Positions 48,847 to 57,333 of a stretch of DNA of 64,000 nt are shown here, piece after piece (the first letter of the stretch is position 1; the number at the start of each line of letters is the position of its first letter). The position numbers and the translations under genes are program-made. The notes beneath the pieces were generated by a model, which saw nothing but the letters and a program-made list of their open reading frames with translations, was not told the origin of the DNA and did no database searches. The stretch lies in contig NZ_CP049241.1 in NCBI RefSeq assembly GCF_011046245.1, forward strand, positions 2,992,001-3,056,000. The letters are read 5' to 3'. This stretch comes from Allorhizobium pseudoryzae. Its GTDB lineage: Bacteria; Pseudomonadota; Alphaproteobacteria; Rhizobiales; Rhizobiaceae.

Positions 48847-49776
48847 ATGCCTTCGCCCCCGCCTGCCCCCGAATCCTCCGTCAAAGGCATGGCGCTGATG
48901 GCGTTCTGCATGATCGTGCTGCCGATGATGGACGCGATCGCCAAATACATGGCGACCTTCGAGACCATGTCGCCGGGTCAGGTCACCTTCTACCGGTTCT
49001 TCGTGCAGCTCGTCGTGCTTTCGCCGCTGTTCTTCTGGACGGTTGGCGGGTTTGGTCAGGTGAAGCGGCCCTGGATGAACATGCTGCGCGGTGCCCTGCA
49101 TGCCGGCGCCAGCCTGATGTTCTTCACCGCCGTCAAATACATGCCGCTCGCAGATGTCTTTGCCATCTATTTCGTCGAGCCCTTCATGCTGACGATCCTG
49201 TCCGCCCTCTTCCTCGGCGAAAAGGTCGGCTGGCGGCGCTGGCTTGCCATTCTGGTCGGCTTTGGCGGAGCGATGATCGTCATCCAGCCGAGTTTCGAGA
49301 TTTTCGGCTGGACCTCGCTTTTGCCGGTCGCCTGCGCCGCGCTCTTCACGCTCTATCTGTTTCTCAACAGGGCACTGGGAGACGCGGATTCGCCGCTGAC
49401 GATGCAGATGATGTCGGGTGTCGGCGGAACCGCGTTGATGGGCATCGTGCTTCTGATCGGCAACGGCATGGCGGTCGCCGATTTCGACATGTCGCTGCCT
49501 GCCTCCGGTCTCGGCATCGCGCTTCTTCTCATCCTGGGTTCGCTGTCGGGCTATGTGCACCTGCTCGTCGTGCGTGCCTTCCGCATGGCCTCCGTCTCGC
49601 TGCTCGCGCCATTCCAGTATTTCGAGATCATTTCGGCAACCGTGCTCGGCTATCTGCTGTTTTCCGACTTCCCGACACCCTCCAAGTGGCTGGGCATCGG
49701 GATCATCGTTGCCTCCGGCCTGTTCATCATCTGGCGGGAGCAAAAGCGCAATAGGCTGCAGGAAACGGTCGCCTGA
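48847..49776 (+). CDS. DMT-family (EamA) transporter
   Basis: A 309-residue inner-membrane transporter with ten hydrophobic segments in two EamA repeats (about 12-145 and 155-298). Signatures include LPMMDAIAKYMA in helix 1, FYRFFVQLVVLSPLFF, PLADVFAIYFVEPFMLTILSALFLGEKV in the first repeat, and APFQYFEIISATVLGYLLF in the second. The substrate cannot be assigned; amino-acid or nucleoside export is common in the family. It stands alone between lipB and adhC. Confidence 0.9.
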   Translation: MPSPPPAPESSVKGMALMAFCMIVLPMMDAIAKYMATFETMSPGQVTFYRFFVQLVVLSPLFFWTVGGFGQVKRPWMNMLRGALHAGASLMFFTAVKYMPLADVFAIYFVEPFMLTILSALFLGEKVGWRRWLAILVGFGGAMIVIQPSFEIFGWTSLLPVACAALFTLYLFLNRALGDADSPLTMQMMSGVGGTALMGIVLLIGNGMAVADFDMSLPASGLGIALLLILGSLSGYVHLLVVRAFRMASVSLLAPFQYFEIISATVLGYLLFSDFPTPSKWLGIGIIVASGLFIIWREQKRNRLQETVA

Positions 49777-49889
49777 GGGGCCCGATGCCCGGTGCAGGCC
49801 GAACGGCTCATTTCGCCTTTGTCACTTGAGACAGGCGGCTCCCCATGCCACAACCATGCTCGGAATCAGACGTATCAGGGAGATGACAT

Positions 49890-51017
49890 ATGGACGTTCG
49901 CGCCGCTGTCGCCGTTCAGGCTGGCAAACCGCTGGAAGTGATGACCGTGCAGCTGGAAGGTCCGCGGGCCGGCGAAGTGCTGATCGAGGTGAAGGCCACC
50001 GGCATCTGCCACACGGATGACTTCACGCTGTCCGGCGCCGATCCGGAAGGCCTTTTCCCAGCGATCCTCGGCCACGAGGGCGCGGGCATCGTCGTTGATG
50101 TCGGTCCGGGCGTCACCTCGGTCAAGAAGGGCGACCATGTCATTCCGCTCTACACGCCGGAATGCCGCGAATGCCCGTCCTGTCTGTCGCGCAAGACCAA
50201 TCTGTGCACCGCCATCCGCTCCACCCAGGGCCAGGGCCTGATGCCGGACGGCACCAGCCGCTTTTCGATCGGCAAGGACAAGATCCATCACTACATGGGC
50301 TGCTCGACCTTCGCGAACTACACGGTATTGCCGGAGATCGCGGTGGCCAAGGTCAATCCGGACGCCCCCTTCGACAAGATCTGCTACATCGGCTGCGGTG
50401 TCACGACCGGCATCGGCGCCGTCATCAATACCGCCAAGGTGGAGATGGGCTCGACCGCCATCGTCTTCGGTCTCGGCGGCATCGGCCTCAACGTTATCCA
50501 GGGCCTCAGGCTTGCCGGCGCCGACATGATCATCGGTGTCGATCTCAACAACGACAAGAAGGAATGGGGCGAGCGCTTCGGCATGACGCATTTCGTCAAC
50601 CCGAAGGAGGTCGGCGACGACATCGTGCCCTATCTCGTCAACATGACGAAGCGTGGCGCCGACCAGATCGGTGGTGCCGACTACACGTTCGACTGCACGG
50701 GCAACACCAAGGTGATGCGCCAGGCGCTGGAAGCCTCGCACCGCGGCTGGGGCAAGTCGGTCGTCATCGGTGTTGCCGGTGCCGGCCAGGAAATCTCCAC
50801 GCGTCCGTTCCAGCTCGTCACCGGGCGCAGCTGGATGGGCACGGCGTTTGGCGGCGCACGTGGCCGCACCGATGTGCCGAAGATCGTTGATTGGTATATG
50901 GAAGGCAAGATCGAGATCGATCCGATGATCACCCACACGATGCCGCTCGAAGACATCAACAAGGGCTTCGAGCTGATGCACGGGGGAGAAAGCATCCGCT
51001 CGGTTGTGATCTACTGA
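49890..51017 (+). CDS. adhC: S-(hydroxymethyl)glutathione dehydrogenase (class III alcohol dehydrogenase)
   Basis: Oxidises S-hydroxymethylglutathione in glutathione-dependent formaldehyde detoxification. The 375-residue zinc enzyme has catalytic Zn ligands near Cys40 and His62 (TGICHTDDF, GHEGAG) and structural cysteines 92, 95, 98 and 106 (ECRECPSCLSRKTNLC). The NAD-binding motif GLGGIG follows. Its length and the region GYCTTGIG-like CGVTTGIGAV are those of class III enzymes. The partner esterase gene lies 2.5 kb downstream on the same strand. Confidence 0.95.
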   Translation: MDVRAAVAVQAGKPLEVMTVQLEGPRAGEVLIEVKATGICHTDDFTLSGADPEGLFPAILGHEGAGIVVDVGPGVTSVKKGDHVIPLYTPECRECPSCLSRKTNLCTAIRSTQGQGLMPDGTSRFSIGKDKIHHYMGCSTFANYTVLPEIAVAKVNPDAPFDKICYIGCGVTTGIGAVINTAKVEMGSTAIVFGLGGIGLNVIQGLRLAGADMIIGVDLNNDKKEWGERFGMTHFVNPKEVGDDIVPYLVNMTKRGADQIGGADYTFDCTGNTKVMRQALEASHRGWGKSVVIGVAGAGQEISTRPFQLVTGRSWMGTAFGGARGRTDVPKIVDWYMEGKIEIDPMITHTMPLEDINKGFELMHGGESIRSVVIY

Positions 51018-51045
51018 CGGGCGTCGTATTGCCTTCTGTCAAGAC

Positions 51046-51067
51046 GGGCAGCGGACACAGGCTGCCC
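51046..51067 (+). terminator. Hairpin after the class III ADH gene
   Basis: Stem GGGCAGC/GCTGCCC with an 8-nt loop, 28 bp after the stop. There is little T-run, so it is only a candidate terminator. Confidence 0.4.
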
Positions 51068-51109
51068 CTATCTTCACGCCCGGTCTGAGGGCGTGACTGA
51101 GGAGCAGGC

Positions 51110-52339
51110 ATGTCGGAACGGGTATTATCGGGATTGGTGAAGGCAGATGGCCAGGTCGCGCGCGGCCATGGTTTCCATGTGTCGCGCAAGTCCGCAGGCC
51201 AGTACCTGATCGTCTTCCAGCCGCCGCTTGTGACCGTGATGCGCGGCGATGTTCAGCTGATGGGCGACAAGGGCGGCACCTCCTCCGGTGCCACCTTGCG
51301 CTCCTTCGACGGACTGCATGCCATGGTGGAGGTGCGCGCCGCCGATGGTTCGGCCATCGATGCGGACTTCTCCTTCGTCTTTTCCGGTCTTGGCCATCCC
51401 GCCACGGCCGGTGTCACGGGCCTGCCGACCGATCCGTCCGGCGTGCTGCCTGACCCTGCGATCGGCAGTCCGGCCCAGCCGATCCTCAATTTTCGTCAGC
51501 CGGAACGCGCGTCGCCCCCGGGCTTTGGCGAGGCGGCTGGCCAGCCGTCTGTCGATCCGGTGATTGCGGCCCAGCAGGAGCAGATCCAACGGCTGCAAAC
51601 GATGATGCAGCAGGTGCTGCAGCCCTTGCAGGCGGAAAACAAGATGCTGCGTTCGCGCCTCGACCTGTTGAAGCGGGCGCAGGGAGAGGCGCCACCGCCG
51701 GCGAGCGACCTTTTGCCCGTGACCTACGGCTTGCCGGCGGCGATGGCACTGGCGAAACTCCTGTCCGCCTATGAGTTCGATACGGTTCTGGATTTCGGGC
51801 CGGGCACCGAGGAGCGCAGCCTTGCCCTGTTCCGGGTGGGGCGGATGGTGACGACACTTGTGGCACCCGACAGGGAGATCGAACGGCTGCCGGAGGAGAT
51901 CACGGTGCGCCGCGGCGAACTGCTCGACACGATCCTGCCAACGACCTTCGACTGCATCATCGCGGCCCACATGCTGCATCGCCAGCGCGATCCACAACGG
52001 TTTCTGAGACGGCTGCACGACCTGCTTCCCGAATATGCCATCCTGGTGCTGACCGTGCCGGCCCTGCGGTATCCGATGCTGCATGGAGAATTGTCGATCT
52101 GGAGCCCGGGGCTGGTGCTCTATCACCTGATTCTCGCCGGTTTCAACTGCTCCAGCGTCAAGGTGCTGACGCAGGGAGAGGAGATTTCCGTCATCATCGA
52201 GAAGGATTCGATCGCCCCCTGGGAGGAGGGAAAGCCGCTGCCGCCGCTCGCCAGCCTGCGCCGTTATCTTCCCGCCCGTGTCGATTTCGTGCTGGAGCCG
52301 GCCTGCTTCAACGGCGATATCCCGAACCTCGACTGGTGA
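51110..52339 (+). CDS. Lectin-like / coiled-coil / methyltransferase-like three-part protein
   Basis: A 409-residue protein I do not recognise as a known family. Residues 1-100 look beta-rich, like phage-tail or surface binding modules (VKADGQVARGHGFHV, then YLIVFQPP). Residues 145-200 form a Gln/Leu-rich coiled coil. Residues 205-380 read as a class I methyltransferase-like fold: LPAAMALAKLL, TVLDFGPGTEERSL (motif I-like), FDCIIAAHMLHRQRD, ILVLTVPAL and LVLYHLILAGFNC. It could modify a surface polysaccharide. It lies between adhC and the YaiI gene and shares a transcript with the latter. Confidence 0.6.
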   Translation: MSERVLSGLVKADGQVARGHGFHVSRKSAGQYLIVFQPPLVTVMRGDVQLMGDKGGTSSGATLRSFDGLHAMVEVRAADGSAIDADFSFVFSGLGHPATAGVTGLPTDPSGVLPDPAIGSPAQPILNFRQPERASPPGFGEAAGQPSVDPVIAAQQEQIQRLQTMMQQVLQPLQAENKMLRSRLDLLKRAQGEAPPPASDLLPVTYGLPAAMALAKLLSAYEFDTVLDFGPGTEERSLALFRVGRMVTTLVAPDREIERLPEEITVRRGELLDTILPTTFDCIIAAHMLHRQRDPQRFLRRLHDLLPEYAILVLTVPALRYPMLHGELSIWSPGLVLYHLILAGFNCSSVKVLTQGEEISVIIEKDSIAPWEEGKPLPPLASLRRYLPARVDFVLEPACFNGDIPNLDW

Positions 52340-52340
52340 C

Positions 52341-52811
52341 ATGATGATCTACGTGGATGCCGATGCCTGCCCCGTGAAGCCCGAGATCCTCAAGGTCGCG
52401 GAACGCCATCATATCGAGGTGACGTTCGTCGCCAATTCCGGTTTGCGTCCTTCCCGCGATCCGATGGTGAAGAACATCATCGTCTCCGGTGCCTTCGATG
52501 CCGCCGACGACTGGATCGCGGAGCGCGCAAAGGCCGGCGATATCGTCGTGACCGCCGACGTGCCGCTTGCCTCGCGGTGCGTGGCCGCCGGTGCGCAGGT
52601 GACGGGTCCGACAGGCCGTGTCTTCGACGAAACCAATATCGGCATGGCAAGCGCGATGCGCGATCTCGGCGCGCATTTGCGCGAGACCGGCGAAAGCAAG
52701 GGTTACAACGCCGCCTTTTCGCCGCGCGACCGCTCCAGCTTCCTCTCGACGCTCGACCGTCTCTGCCGCCGCGCCAAGGCGATCGAAGCAGAGACGCACG
52801 ATAGCCCATGA
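52341..52811 (+). CDS. YaiI/YqxD (DUF188) family protein
   Basis: A 156-residue PIN-like-fold protein. The family signature MIYVDADACPVKPEI (residues 2-16) is followed by VTADVPLASRCVAAGAQV and the conserved GRVFDETNIGMASAMRDL. DUF188 members have a nuclease-like acidic core (Asp5, Asp7), but their reaction is not established. The start is ATG 52341, one base after the previous stop, and the end overlaps the DUF1345 start (ATGA), so three genes look translationally coupled. Confidence 0.87.
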   Translation: MMIYVDADACPVKPEILKVAERHHIEVTFVANSGLRPSRDPMVKNIIVSGAFDAADDWIAERAKAGDIVVTADVPLASRCVAAGAQVTGPTGRVFDETNIGMASAMRDLGAHLRETGESKGYNAAFSPRDRSSFLSTLDRLCRRAKAIEAETHDSP

Positions 52812-53494
52812 GCGATACTGAAAAACCGGGCGCACCGGAGATGCGCAACAGCTGGCGCCATCGCCGCCACAGCGCCTTTTATGCCGCGAGTGTTGCAGGC
52901 GGCGCTACCCTGCCCGTGCTCCTCGTGTTCACCCCGCGGCTTGCGGTGGAAATCGCAGCGATCGTCTTTTTCCTGGTCTATCTGGCGATGATTGCGCGGC
53001 GCGTGCCGCATCTCACGGTCAACCGGCTGAAGACCAGTCGCGAGCGCGACGATGCGCCCGCCTATACCATTTTGATCGTCACACTGCTGGCGGTGATCGC
53101 AGCCATCGGTGCGCTCTTCAACGCGCTGAACCGGGCGCATGATCCAAGCCTCTTCGAGGTCTCGCTGGCCTTCCTCTCCGTCATCGGCGGCTGGCTGACG
53201 ATCCACACCATGTTTGCCATGCACTACGCCCATCATTACTGGCGGCGTGTGCCGGATGCCGACGGGGCGCTGCGTCTGCAGGGCGGGCTCGTCTTCCCCG
53301 AGACGGCGGAACCGACCGGCACCGATTTCCTCTATTTCTCCTTCATCATCGGCATGACGGCCCAGACCTCGGACGTCACCATCACCACCACGGCGCTGCG
53401 GCGCATCAACCTGCTGCACAGCCTTCTGTCCTTCTTCTTCAACACCGTGCTCGTTGCCGCCGCCGTCAATGCGGTCGTTTCGCTGGCCGGCTGA
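52808..53494 (+). CDS. DUF1345 family membrane protein
   Basis: A 228-residue inner-membrane protein with about five hydrophobic segments (about 22-40, 42-60, 80-100, 118-138, 200-222). The conserved motifs are VSLAFLSVIGGWLTIHTMFAMHYAHHYW (about 116-143) and YFSFIIGMTAQTSDVTITT (about 176-194), characteristic of DUF1345. Function unknown. It sits in the adhC-fghA interval, 24 bp before fghA, and may belong to the formaldehyde operon. Confidence 0.85.
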   Translation: MSDTEKPGAPEMRNSWRHRRHSAFYAASVAGGATLPVLLVFTPRLAVEIAAIVFFLVYLAMIARRVPHLTVNRLKTSRERDDAPAYTILIVTLLAVIAAIGALFNALNRAHDPSLFEVSLAFLSVIGGWLTIHTMFAMHYAHHYWRRVPDADGALRLQGGLVFPETAEPTGTDFLYFSFIIGMTAQTSDVTITTTALRRINLLHSLLSFFFNTVLVAAAVNAVVSLAG

Positions 53495-53518
53495 TCCATT
53501 TCAAAGGAGACACTCATC

Positions 53519-54352
53519 ATGAAAATCCTCTCCCAGAACACCGCCTTCGGCGGCATGCAGGGCGTCTTCCAGCACGAATCTACGGCGTGCAACTGCGACA
53601 TGACCTTCGCCGTCTTCGTGCCGCCGCAGGCGATCCACGAAAAACGACCGGTGCTCTGGTATCTCTCCGGCCTCACCTGCACCCATGCCAATGTGATGGA
53701 AAAGGGCGAATACCGGCGCCTGGCTGCCGAACTCGGCCTCATCATCGTCTGCCCGGATGTGAGCCCGCGCGGCGACGATGTGGCGGACGAAAAGACCAAC
53801 TGGCAAATGGGCAAGGGCGCCGGCTTCTATCTCGATGCCACCGAGGCTCCCTGGGCCGAACACTACCAGATGTACACCTATGTGACCGAGGAACTGCCGG
53901 CGCTGATCGGCGAGCAGTTTCGTGCCGACATGGACCGGCAGGGCATCTTCGGCCATTCCATGGGCGGCCACGGCGCAATGACGATCGCCCTCAAAAACCC
54001 GGAGCGTTTCCGCAGCTGCTCGGCCTTTGCCCCCATCGTGGAGCCCTCGACCGCGGACTGGTCGGCGCCGGCATTCGAGAAATATCTGGGCGCGGATCAG
54101 GCCGCCTGGCGTGCCTATGACGCCTGTGCGCTCGTCAAGGACGGCGCCCGTTTCCCGGAATTCCTCATCGACCAGGGAACGGCGGACGGCTTTCTGGAAA
54201 GCGGCCTGCGTCCCTGGCTGTTCGAGGAGGCGATCAAGGAGACCGACATCGAGCTCACGCTGCGCATGCAGGATCGCTACGACCACTCCTATTACTTCAT
54301 CTCCACCTTCATGGACGATCACCTGCGCTGGCATGCCGAACGGCTTTCGTAA
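53519..54352 (+). CDS. fghA: S-formylglutathione hydrolase
   Basis: Second step of glutathione-dependent formaldehyde oxidation, giving formate and glutathione. The 277-residue esterase D-type hydrolase has Ser147 in GHSMGG, Asp223 in QGTADGFL and His256 in DRYDHSYYF, a full triad. The N-terminal half has the class segment VLWYLSGLTCTHANVM. ATG 53519 has AAGGAGA 9 bp upstream. Together with adhC it completes formaldehyde oxidation. Confidence 0.96.
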   Translation: MKILSQNTAFGGMQGVFQHESTACNCDMTFAVFVPPQAIHEKRPVLWYLSGLTCTHANVMEKGEYRRLAAELGLIIVCPDVSPRGDDVADEKTNWQMGKGAGFYLDATEAPWAEHYQMYTYVTEELPALIGEQFRADMDRQGIFGHSMGGHGAMTIALKNPERFRSCSAFAPIVEPSTADWSAPAFEKYLGADQAAWRAYDACALVKDGARFPEFLIDQGTADGFLESGLRPWLFEEAIKETDIELTLRMQDRYDHSYYFISTFMDDHLRWHAERLS

Positions 54353-54401
54353 GCCAAAGGCCACGCAGACACCTTGAATCGACCGCGCAAAGCCCCAGAT
54401 A

Positions 54402-54471
54402 GGCCTTGCGCGGACGACCGCTGCGGCCAGCCGAACTGGCGACATCTTTCCGGGTGGGGACGACCTCGCTC
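54402..54471 (+). ncRNA. Guanidine-II (mini-ykkC) riboswitch candidate
   Basis: Two hairpins, each capped by an ACGA loop. Hairpin 1 has core GCGG-ACGA-CCGC (54410-54421), extendable with GGCC/GGCC (54402-54428). Hairpin 2 has GGGUGGGG-ACGA-CCUCGCUC (54452-54471, with wobble pairs). The paired ACGR tetraloops define the guanidine-II class, known in alphaproteobacteria in front of SMR exporters. The downstream CTCC (54471-54474) can pair with the sugE Shine-Dalgarno GGAG (54481-54484). Confidence 0.8.
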
Positions 54472-54490
54472 TCCTGACACGGAGCGGACC

Positions 54491-54805
54491 ATGCCCTGGT
54501 TCTATCTCATCATTGCCGGTCTTCTGGAAACCGGCTGGGCGATCGGCCTGAAATACACGGAAGGCTTTTCCCGCCTTCTTCCTTCTGTCCTGACAATCGG
54601 CTGCATGATGATCAGTATCGGCCTGCTTGGCCTTGCCATCCGCGACCTGCCGGTGGGCACGGCCTATGCCATCTGGACGGGGATCGGCACGACGGGGGCC
54701 GTCATTTTCGGTATGATCCTGTTCGGGGATCCGGCCACACTGCCCCGGCTATTCTGCATCGCACTCATTCTCGCCGGCATCATCGGACTGAAACTGGCCA
54801 GTTGA
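54491..54805 (+). CDS. sugE: SMR-family exporter, SugE/Gdx type
   Basis: A 104-residue, four-helix small multidrug resistance protein. It has the Glu13-containing [17 protein letters not shown] start of the SugE subgroup and [29 protein letters not shown] in helices 3-4. SugE/Gdx proteins export guanidinium, in keeping with the guanidine-II-like element immediately upstream. ATG 54491 has GGAG at 54481-54484; a longer frame from 54374 crosses the riboswitch and is rejected. A strong terminator follows. Confidence 0.92.
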   Translation: MPWFYLIIAGLLETGWAIGLKYTEGFSRLLPSVLTIGCMMISIGLLGLAIRDLPVGTAYAIWTGIGTTGAVIFGMILFGDPATLPRLFCIALILAGIIGLKLAS

Positions 54806-54815
54806 CCGACACGAA

Positions 54816-54847
54816 AACGCCTCCGCGGCGACGGCAGCGGAGGCGTT
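54816..54847. terminator. Bidirectional terminator between sugE and DoxX
   Basis: Perfect 11-bp stem AACGCCTCCGC/GCGGAGGCGTT with a 10-nt loop, followed by CCTC on + and by TTTTCG on -. It separates convergent genes. Confidence 0.8.
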
Positions 54848-54866
54848 CCTCAAGTCACGCGGTCGA

Positions 54867-55262
54867 TCAGGCCTTGCGTTTATCCACAGCCCAGGCACCG
54901 GGGCCGGAGAAGACGATGAATAGGAAGATGAAGCAGTAGAGCACGGCCGCATCACCACCGTTCAGCGACGGATAAAAGCTCTTCGGGAAGTGGAACATGA
55001 AATAGGCGACCGCCATCTGGCCGGACAGCAGGAAGGCGACCGGACGCGTGAAGAGACCAATCGCCACCAGTGCCCCGCCGATAAGCTCGATCAGGGCGCC
55101 GACGAGGAACAGGGTCGGGATCGGGTCCGGCAGACCCGGCTGCGGCCCGGGGAAGGCGAACAGCTTCATGGTGCCATGCGCGAGAAACAGGAGTGCCGCG
55201 ATGATGCGAAGCGCGGCCAGCGCCTGCGGCTGAAATGCATTAAGACGTTCGGAAATCGACAT
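54867..55262 (-). CDS. DoxX family membrane protein
   Basis: A 131-residue inner-membrane protein with four hydrophobic segments. The family motif ALRIIAALLFLAHGTMKLF (about 17-35) and the region LFLVGALIELIGGALVAIGLFTRPVAFLL are typical. The late GDAAVLYCFIFLFIVFSG follows. Some DoxX proteins respond to thiol or drug stress, but no partner is nearby here. A GTTCA-N5-TGAAC palindrome lies 12-26 bp upstream of the ATG at 55262. Confidence 0.88.
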   Translation of the reverse strand: MSISERLNAFQPQALAALRIIAALLFLAHGTMKLFAFPGPQPGLPDPIPTLFLVGALIELIGGALVAIGLFTRPVAFLLSGQMAVAYFMFHFPKSFYPSLNGGDAAVLYCFIFLFIVFSGPGAWAVDKRKA

Positions 55263-55273
55263 AAACCCTCTCG

Positions 55274-55288
55274 GTTCAGATAGTGAAC
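55274..55288 (-). promoter_or_regulatory. Palindrome upstream of DoxX
   Basis: GTTCA-GATAG-TGAAC, a perfect 5-bp inverted repeat with a 5-bp spacer, directly upstream of the DoxX start. A regulator of TetR or HxlR size could bind it. Confidence 0.35.
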
Positions 55289-55392
55289 GGCGAAAGCGTT
55301 ATCGCTGCAGTGCAGCAAAGAACAATCAACTGCACTCCCGCCGCATCACGTTTCCTTGAAAAGAGCGGGCCAATTGCCGCAGCTTTGGCGCC

Positions 55393-56709
55393 TCACCTCT
55401 CATCGGGCAGGCGATGTTCAAGTCTCAGGCCCTCCGCCGTCCGGTTCTTGAAGCCTCGCCAATAGCTGTGCTCCGGCTTGACCGTGCCGTCCTTGTCGAT
55501 GGCATAGACGCCACTGGCCGCGTCTTCCACCAGATCGAGATACCGGGTCTTGCCCGTATCGCCCTTCAGCTTCAGATCAAACCAGGCGGTGGCGAAATGC
55601 TGGGTGATATTGTTCATCCGAACGGTATCCCACACCGGATCGGCATAGTGCTCGAAGGGGGCAAAGCCAAGGTCCTGGTTGAAGGCCCAGGACTCGACGG
55701 GCGCGGGCATCGGCGCTGCGGCATTGTGCTTGGCGTTCTCGAAGGTCAGGAGATAGCGCTCGATGGGTTTGGCACCCTCGAACAGCGGTCGGATCCCCTT
55801 TCCGTAATCGGAGACGTCGTCTGCACTGCCTGCCATGAAGAAGACCGGAACCTTCAGCTCACGAAGGCCAGCATCGTCCCACATGCCGCGCTGCATTCCC
55901 CAGGGGGCAATCGCGATGACGGCCTTCAGCCGCGGATCGAACAGATCGGCATGCGGCTTGGTGCCGGCCTGATGCTGCGCAAGAAGACCGTTCGGTGCGC
56001 TCCATTCGGCCTTCGTGGCGGCCTCGGTGACGCCGGCGCCGGCGCTGATCATCGCGCCATAGCCGCCCATGGAATAACCGATCAACCCGGCCTGATCGGT
56101 ATTCACCAGACCGGACAGGAAGCCGTCTTGGGCATCCGACAGCCGCGCCATCTCGGACAGGACGAACTGCTGGTCGATCGGGCGGTTGACGAGTGTGCTG
56201 CCGAAGGCGGCGCGGTCATTATAGGTGCTGTCGGTATGGTCGATCGAGGCGACGATATAGCCCTTGCTCGCCAGGTTTTCCGCAAGCGGGGTCAGAAGAT
56301 AGCGGTTCCCCGGATAACCGTGCGACACGATGATCAGCGGATAACGCTCACCGGATGCCCCCTTTGCCGGTTCGGCATCGCGCACGGCCCGACCGGCAAT
56401 CGAAACCTCCGTCTTACCGTCGCGCAGGAAGACACGGTACGTGCCGCCCGGCTGTTCCACCTTGGCCGGATACCAGACCTCCACGGTCAGTGGCCGGTCG
56501 TAGCGGGGAACATCGCTCCCGGCCGGCGCATTCAGAACATCCGCCTGATCGGCATGGCTCATCTTTATCGTGCGCACGCCGATGCCGAACGGCCCATAGG
56601 CTGCGAGTTCCGGCGCATCGGGACGGATGCGATCGACACGGTTTTCTTCGGCAGGCGCCGAGGTGGGGAAAAGCAGGGTCATGGCAAGCAGAAGGGCAGC
56701 GGGTTTCAT
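55393..56709 (-). CDS. Exported alpha/beta hydrolase (dienelactone/PAF-acetylhydrolase-like)
   Basis: A 438-residue predicted periplasmic esterase. ATG 56709 begins a signal peptide (1-20, ending in SAPA-EEN); an earlier in-frame start at 56790 would hide it. The nucleophile is Ser213 in LIGYSMGGYGAM, and the oxyanion loop is IIVSHGYPGNRY (about 127-138). A candidate acid lies in MAGSADDVSDYG, and a histidine follows in the ENAKHNAAAPMP segment. It resembles platelet-activating-factor acetylhydrolase and dienelactone hydrolase relatives. Substrate unknown. Confidence 0.8.
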   Translation of the reverse strand: MKPAALLLAMTLLFPTSAPAEENRVDRIRPDAPELAAYGPFGIGVRTIKMSHADQADVLNAPAGSDVPRYDRPLTVEVWYPAKVEQPGGTYRVFLRDGKTEVSIAGRAVRDAEPAKGASGERYPLIIVSHGYPGNRYLLTPLAENLASKGYIVASIDHTDSTYNDRAAFGSTLVNRPIDQQFVLSEMARLSDAQDGFLSGLVNTDQAGLIGYSMGGYGAMISAGAGVTEAATKAEWSAPNGLLAQHQAGTKPHADLFDPRLKAVIAIAPWGMQRGMWDDAGLRELKVPVFFMAGSADDVSDYGKGIRPLFEGAKPIERYLLTFENAKHNAAAPMPAPVESWAFNQDLGFAPFEHYADPVWDTVRMNNITQHFATAWFDLKLKGDTGKTRYLDLVEDAASGVYAIDKDGTVKPEHSYWRGFKNRTAEGLRLEHRLPDER

Positions 56710-56793
56710 GGCAAATGTCTCCTCTCCGGGGCGCCGAAGAAGATAGATCAGTGAGGCGTTTCGCACAGGGGCCTCAGGAGTGCGCGGCAAGGA

Positions 56794-57282
56794 TCAGGGA
56801 AAGAGCGCGGTCGCGAGTGTTGAAGGACCGGTCTTCTGCAGCCGGAATTCGAGCGCGATCCGCTCGGCAATCCGGTCAGCCAGCCGCGCATCGGCATGGG
56901 CGGAATCGAGTGCGAAGGTGGAAACGGTGAAACTGCCGACGGCGATCTTCTCGCCATTGCCCACCGCGGTTGCCTCGATCATCACCTTGGCGCGGAAGCG
57001 CGCGCCGACGACCAGCGGCAGATATCCCGCCTCGCTGATGCGCACCGTGAGGATCGTCCGCGGCAGCGCCTTCTGGCGGATCGTCGAGCGGATGGCCGTA
57101 TCGACCAGACGGTCGGTGCGGGCGATGAGACCGGGAGAGACATCGCTGCGCGCCGTCACGAATGCACCGCGCACGTCGTAGAGCAGTGGTTCCGACGGCT
57201 GATCCGCCGCGGTCATGCGGAAGCTGCTGAGCAGCAGCCAGCTCATGAAAACGACGGCAACGCGAACGGACAGCGAGGACAT
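56794..57282 (-). CDS. Hypothetical exported protein, 162 residues
   Basis: A signal peptide (about 1-25, ending MTAAD) precedes a soluble domain of mixed alpha/beta character, including RTILTVRISEAGYLPLVVGARFRAKVMIEAT and VGSFTVSTF. No family motif was recognised, and no cysteine is present in the mature part. It is the last gene of the crcB-rluC-HAD-ATP12 unit, 51 bp after ATP12. A periplasmic function is likely but not assignable. Confidence 0.7.
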   Translation of the reverse strand: MSSLSVRVAVVFMSWLLLSSFRMTAADQPSEPLLYDVRGAFVTARSDVSPGLIARTDRLVDTAIRSTIRQKALPRTILTVRISEAGYLPLVVGARFRAKVMIEATAVGNGEKIAVGSFTVSTFALDSAHADARLADRIAERIALEFRLQKTGPSTLATALFP

Positions 57283-57333
57283 GGATCACCGGAACACTTT
57301 TTCCGATGATCTGAAAACAGGGTTAGAAACTGG

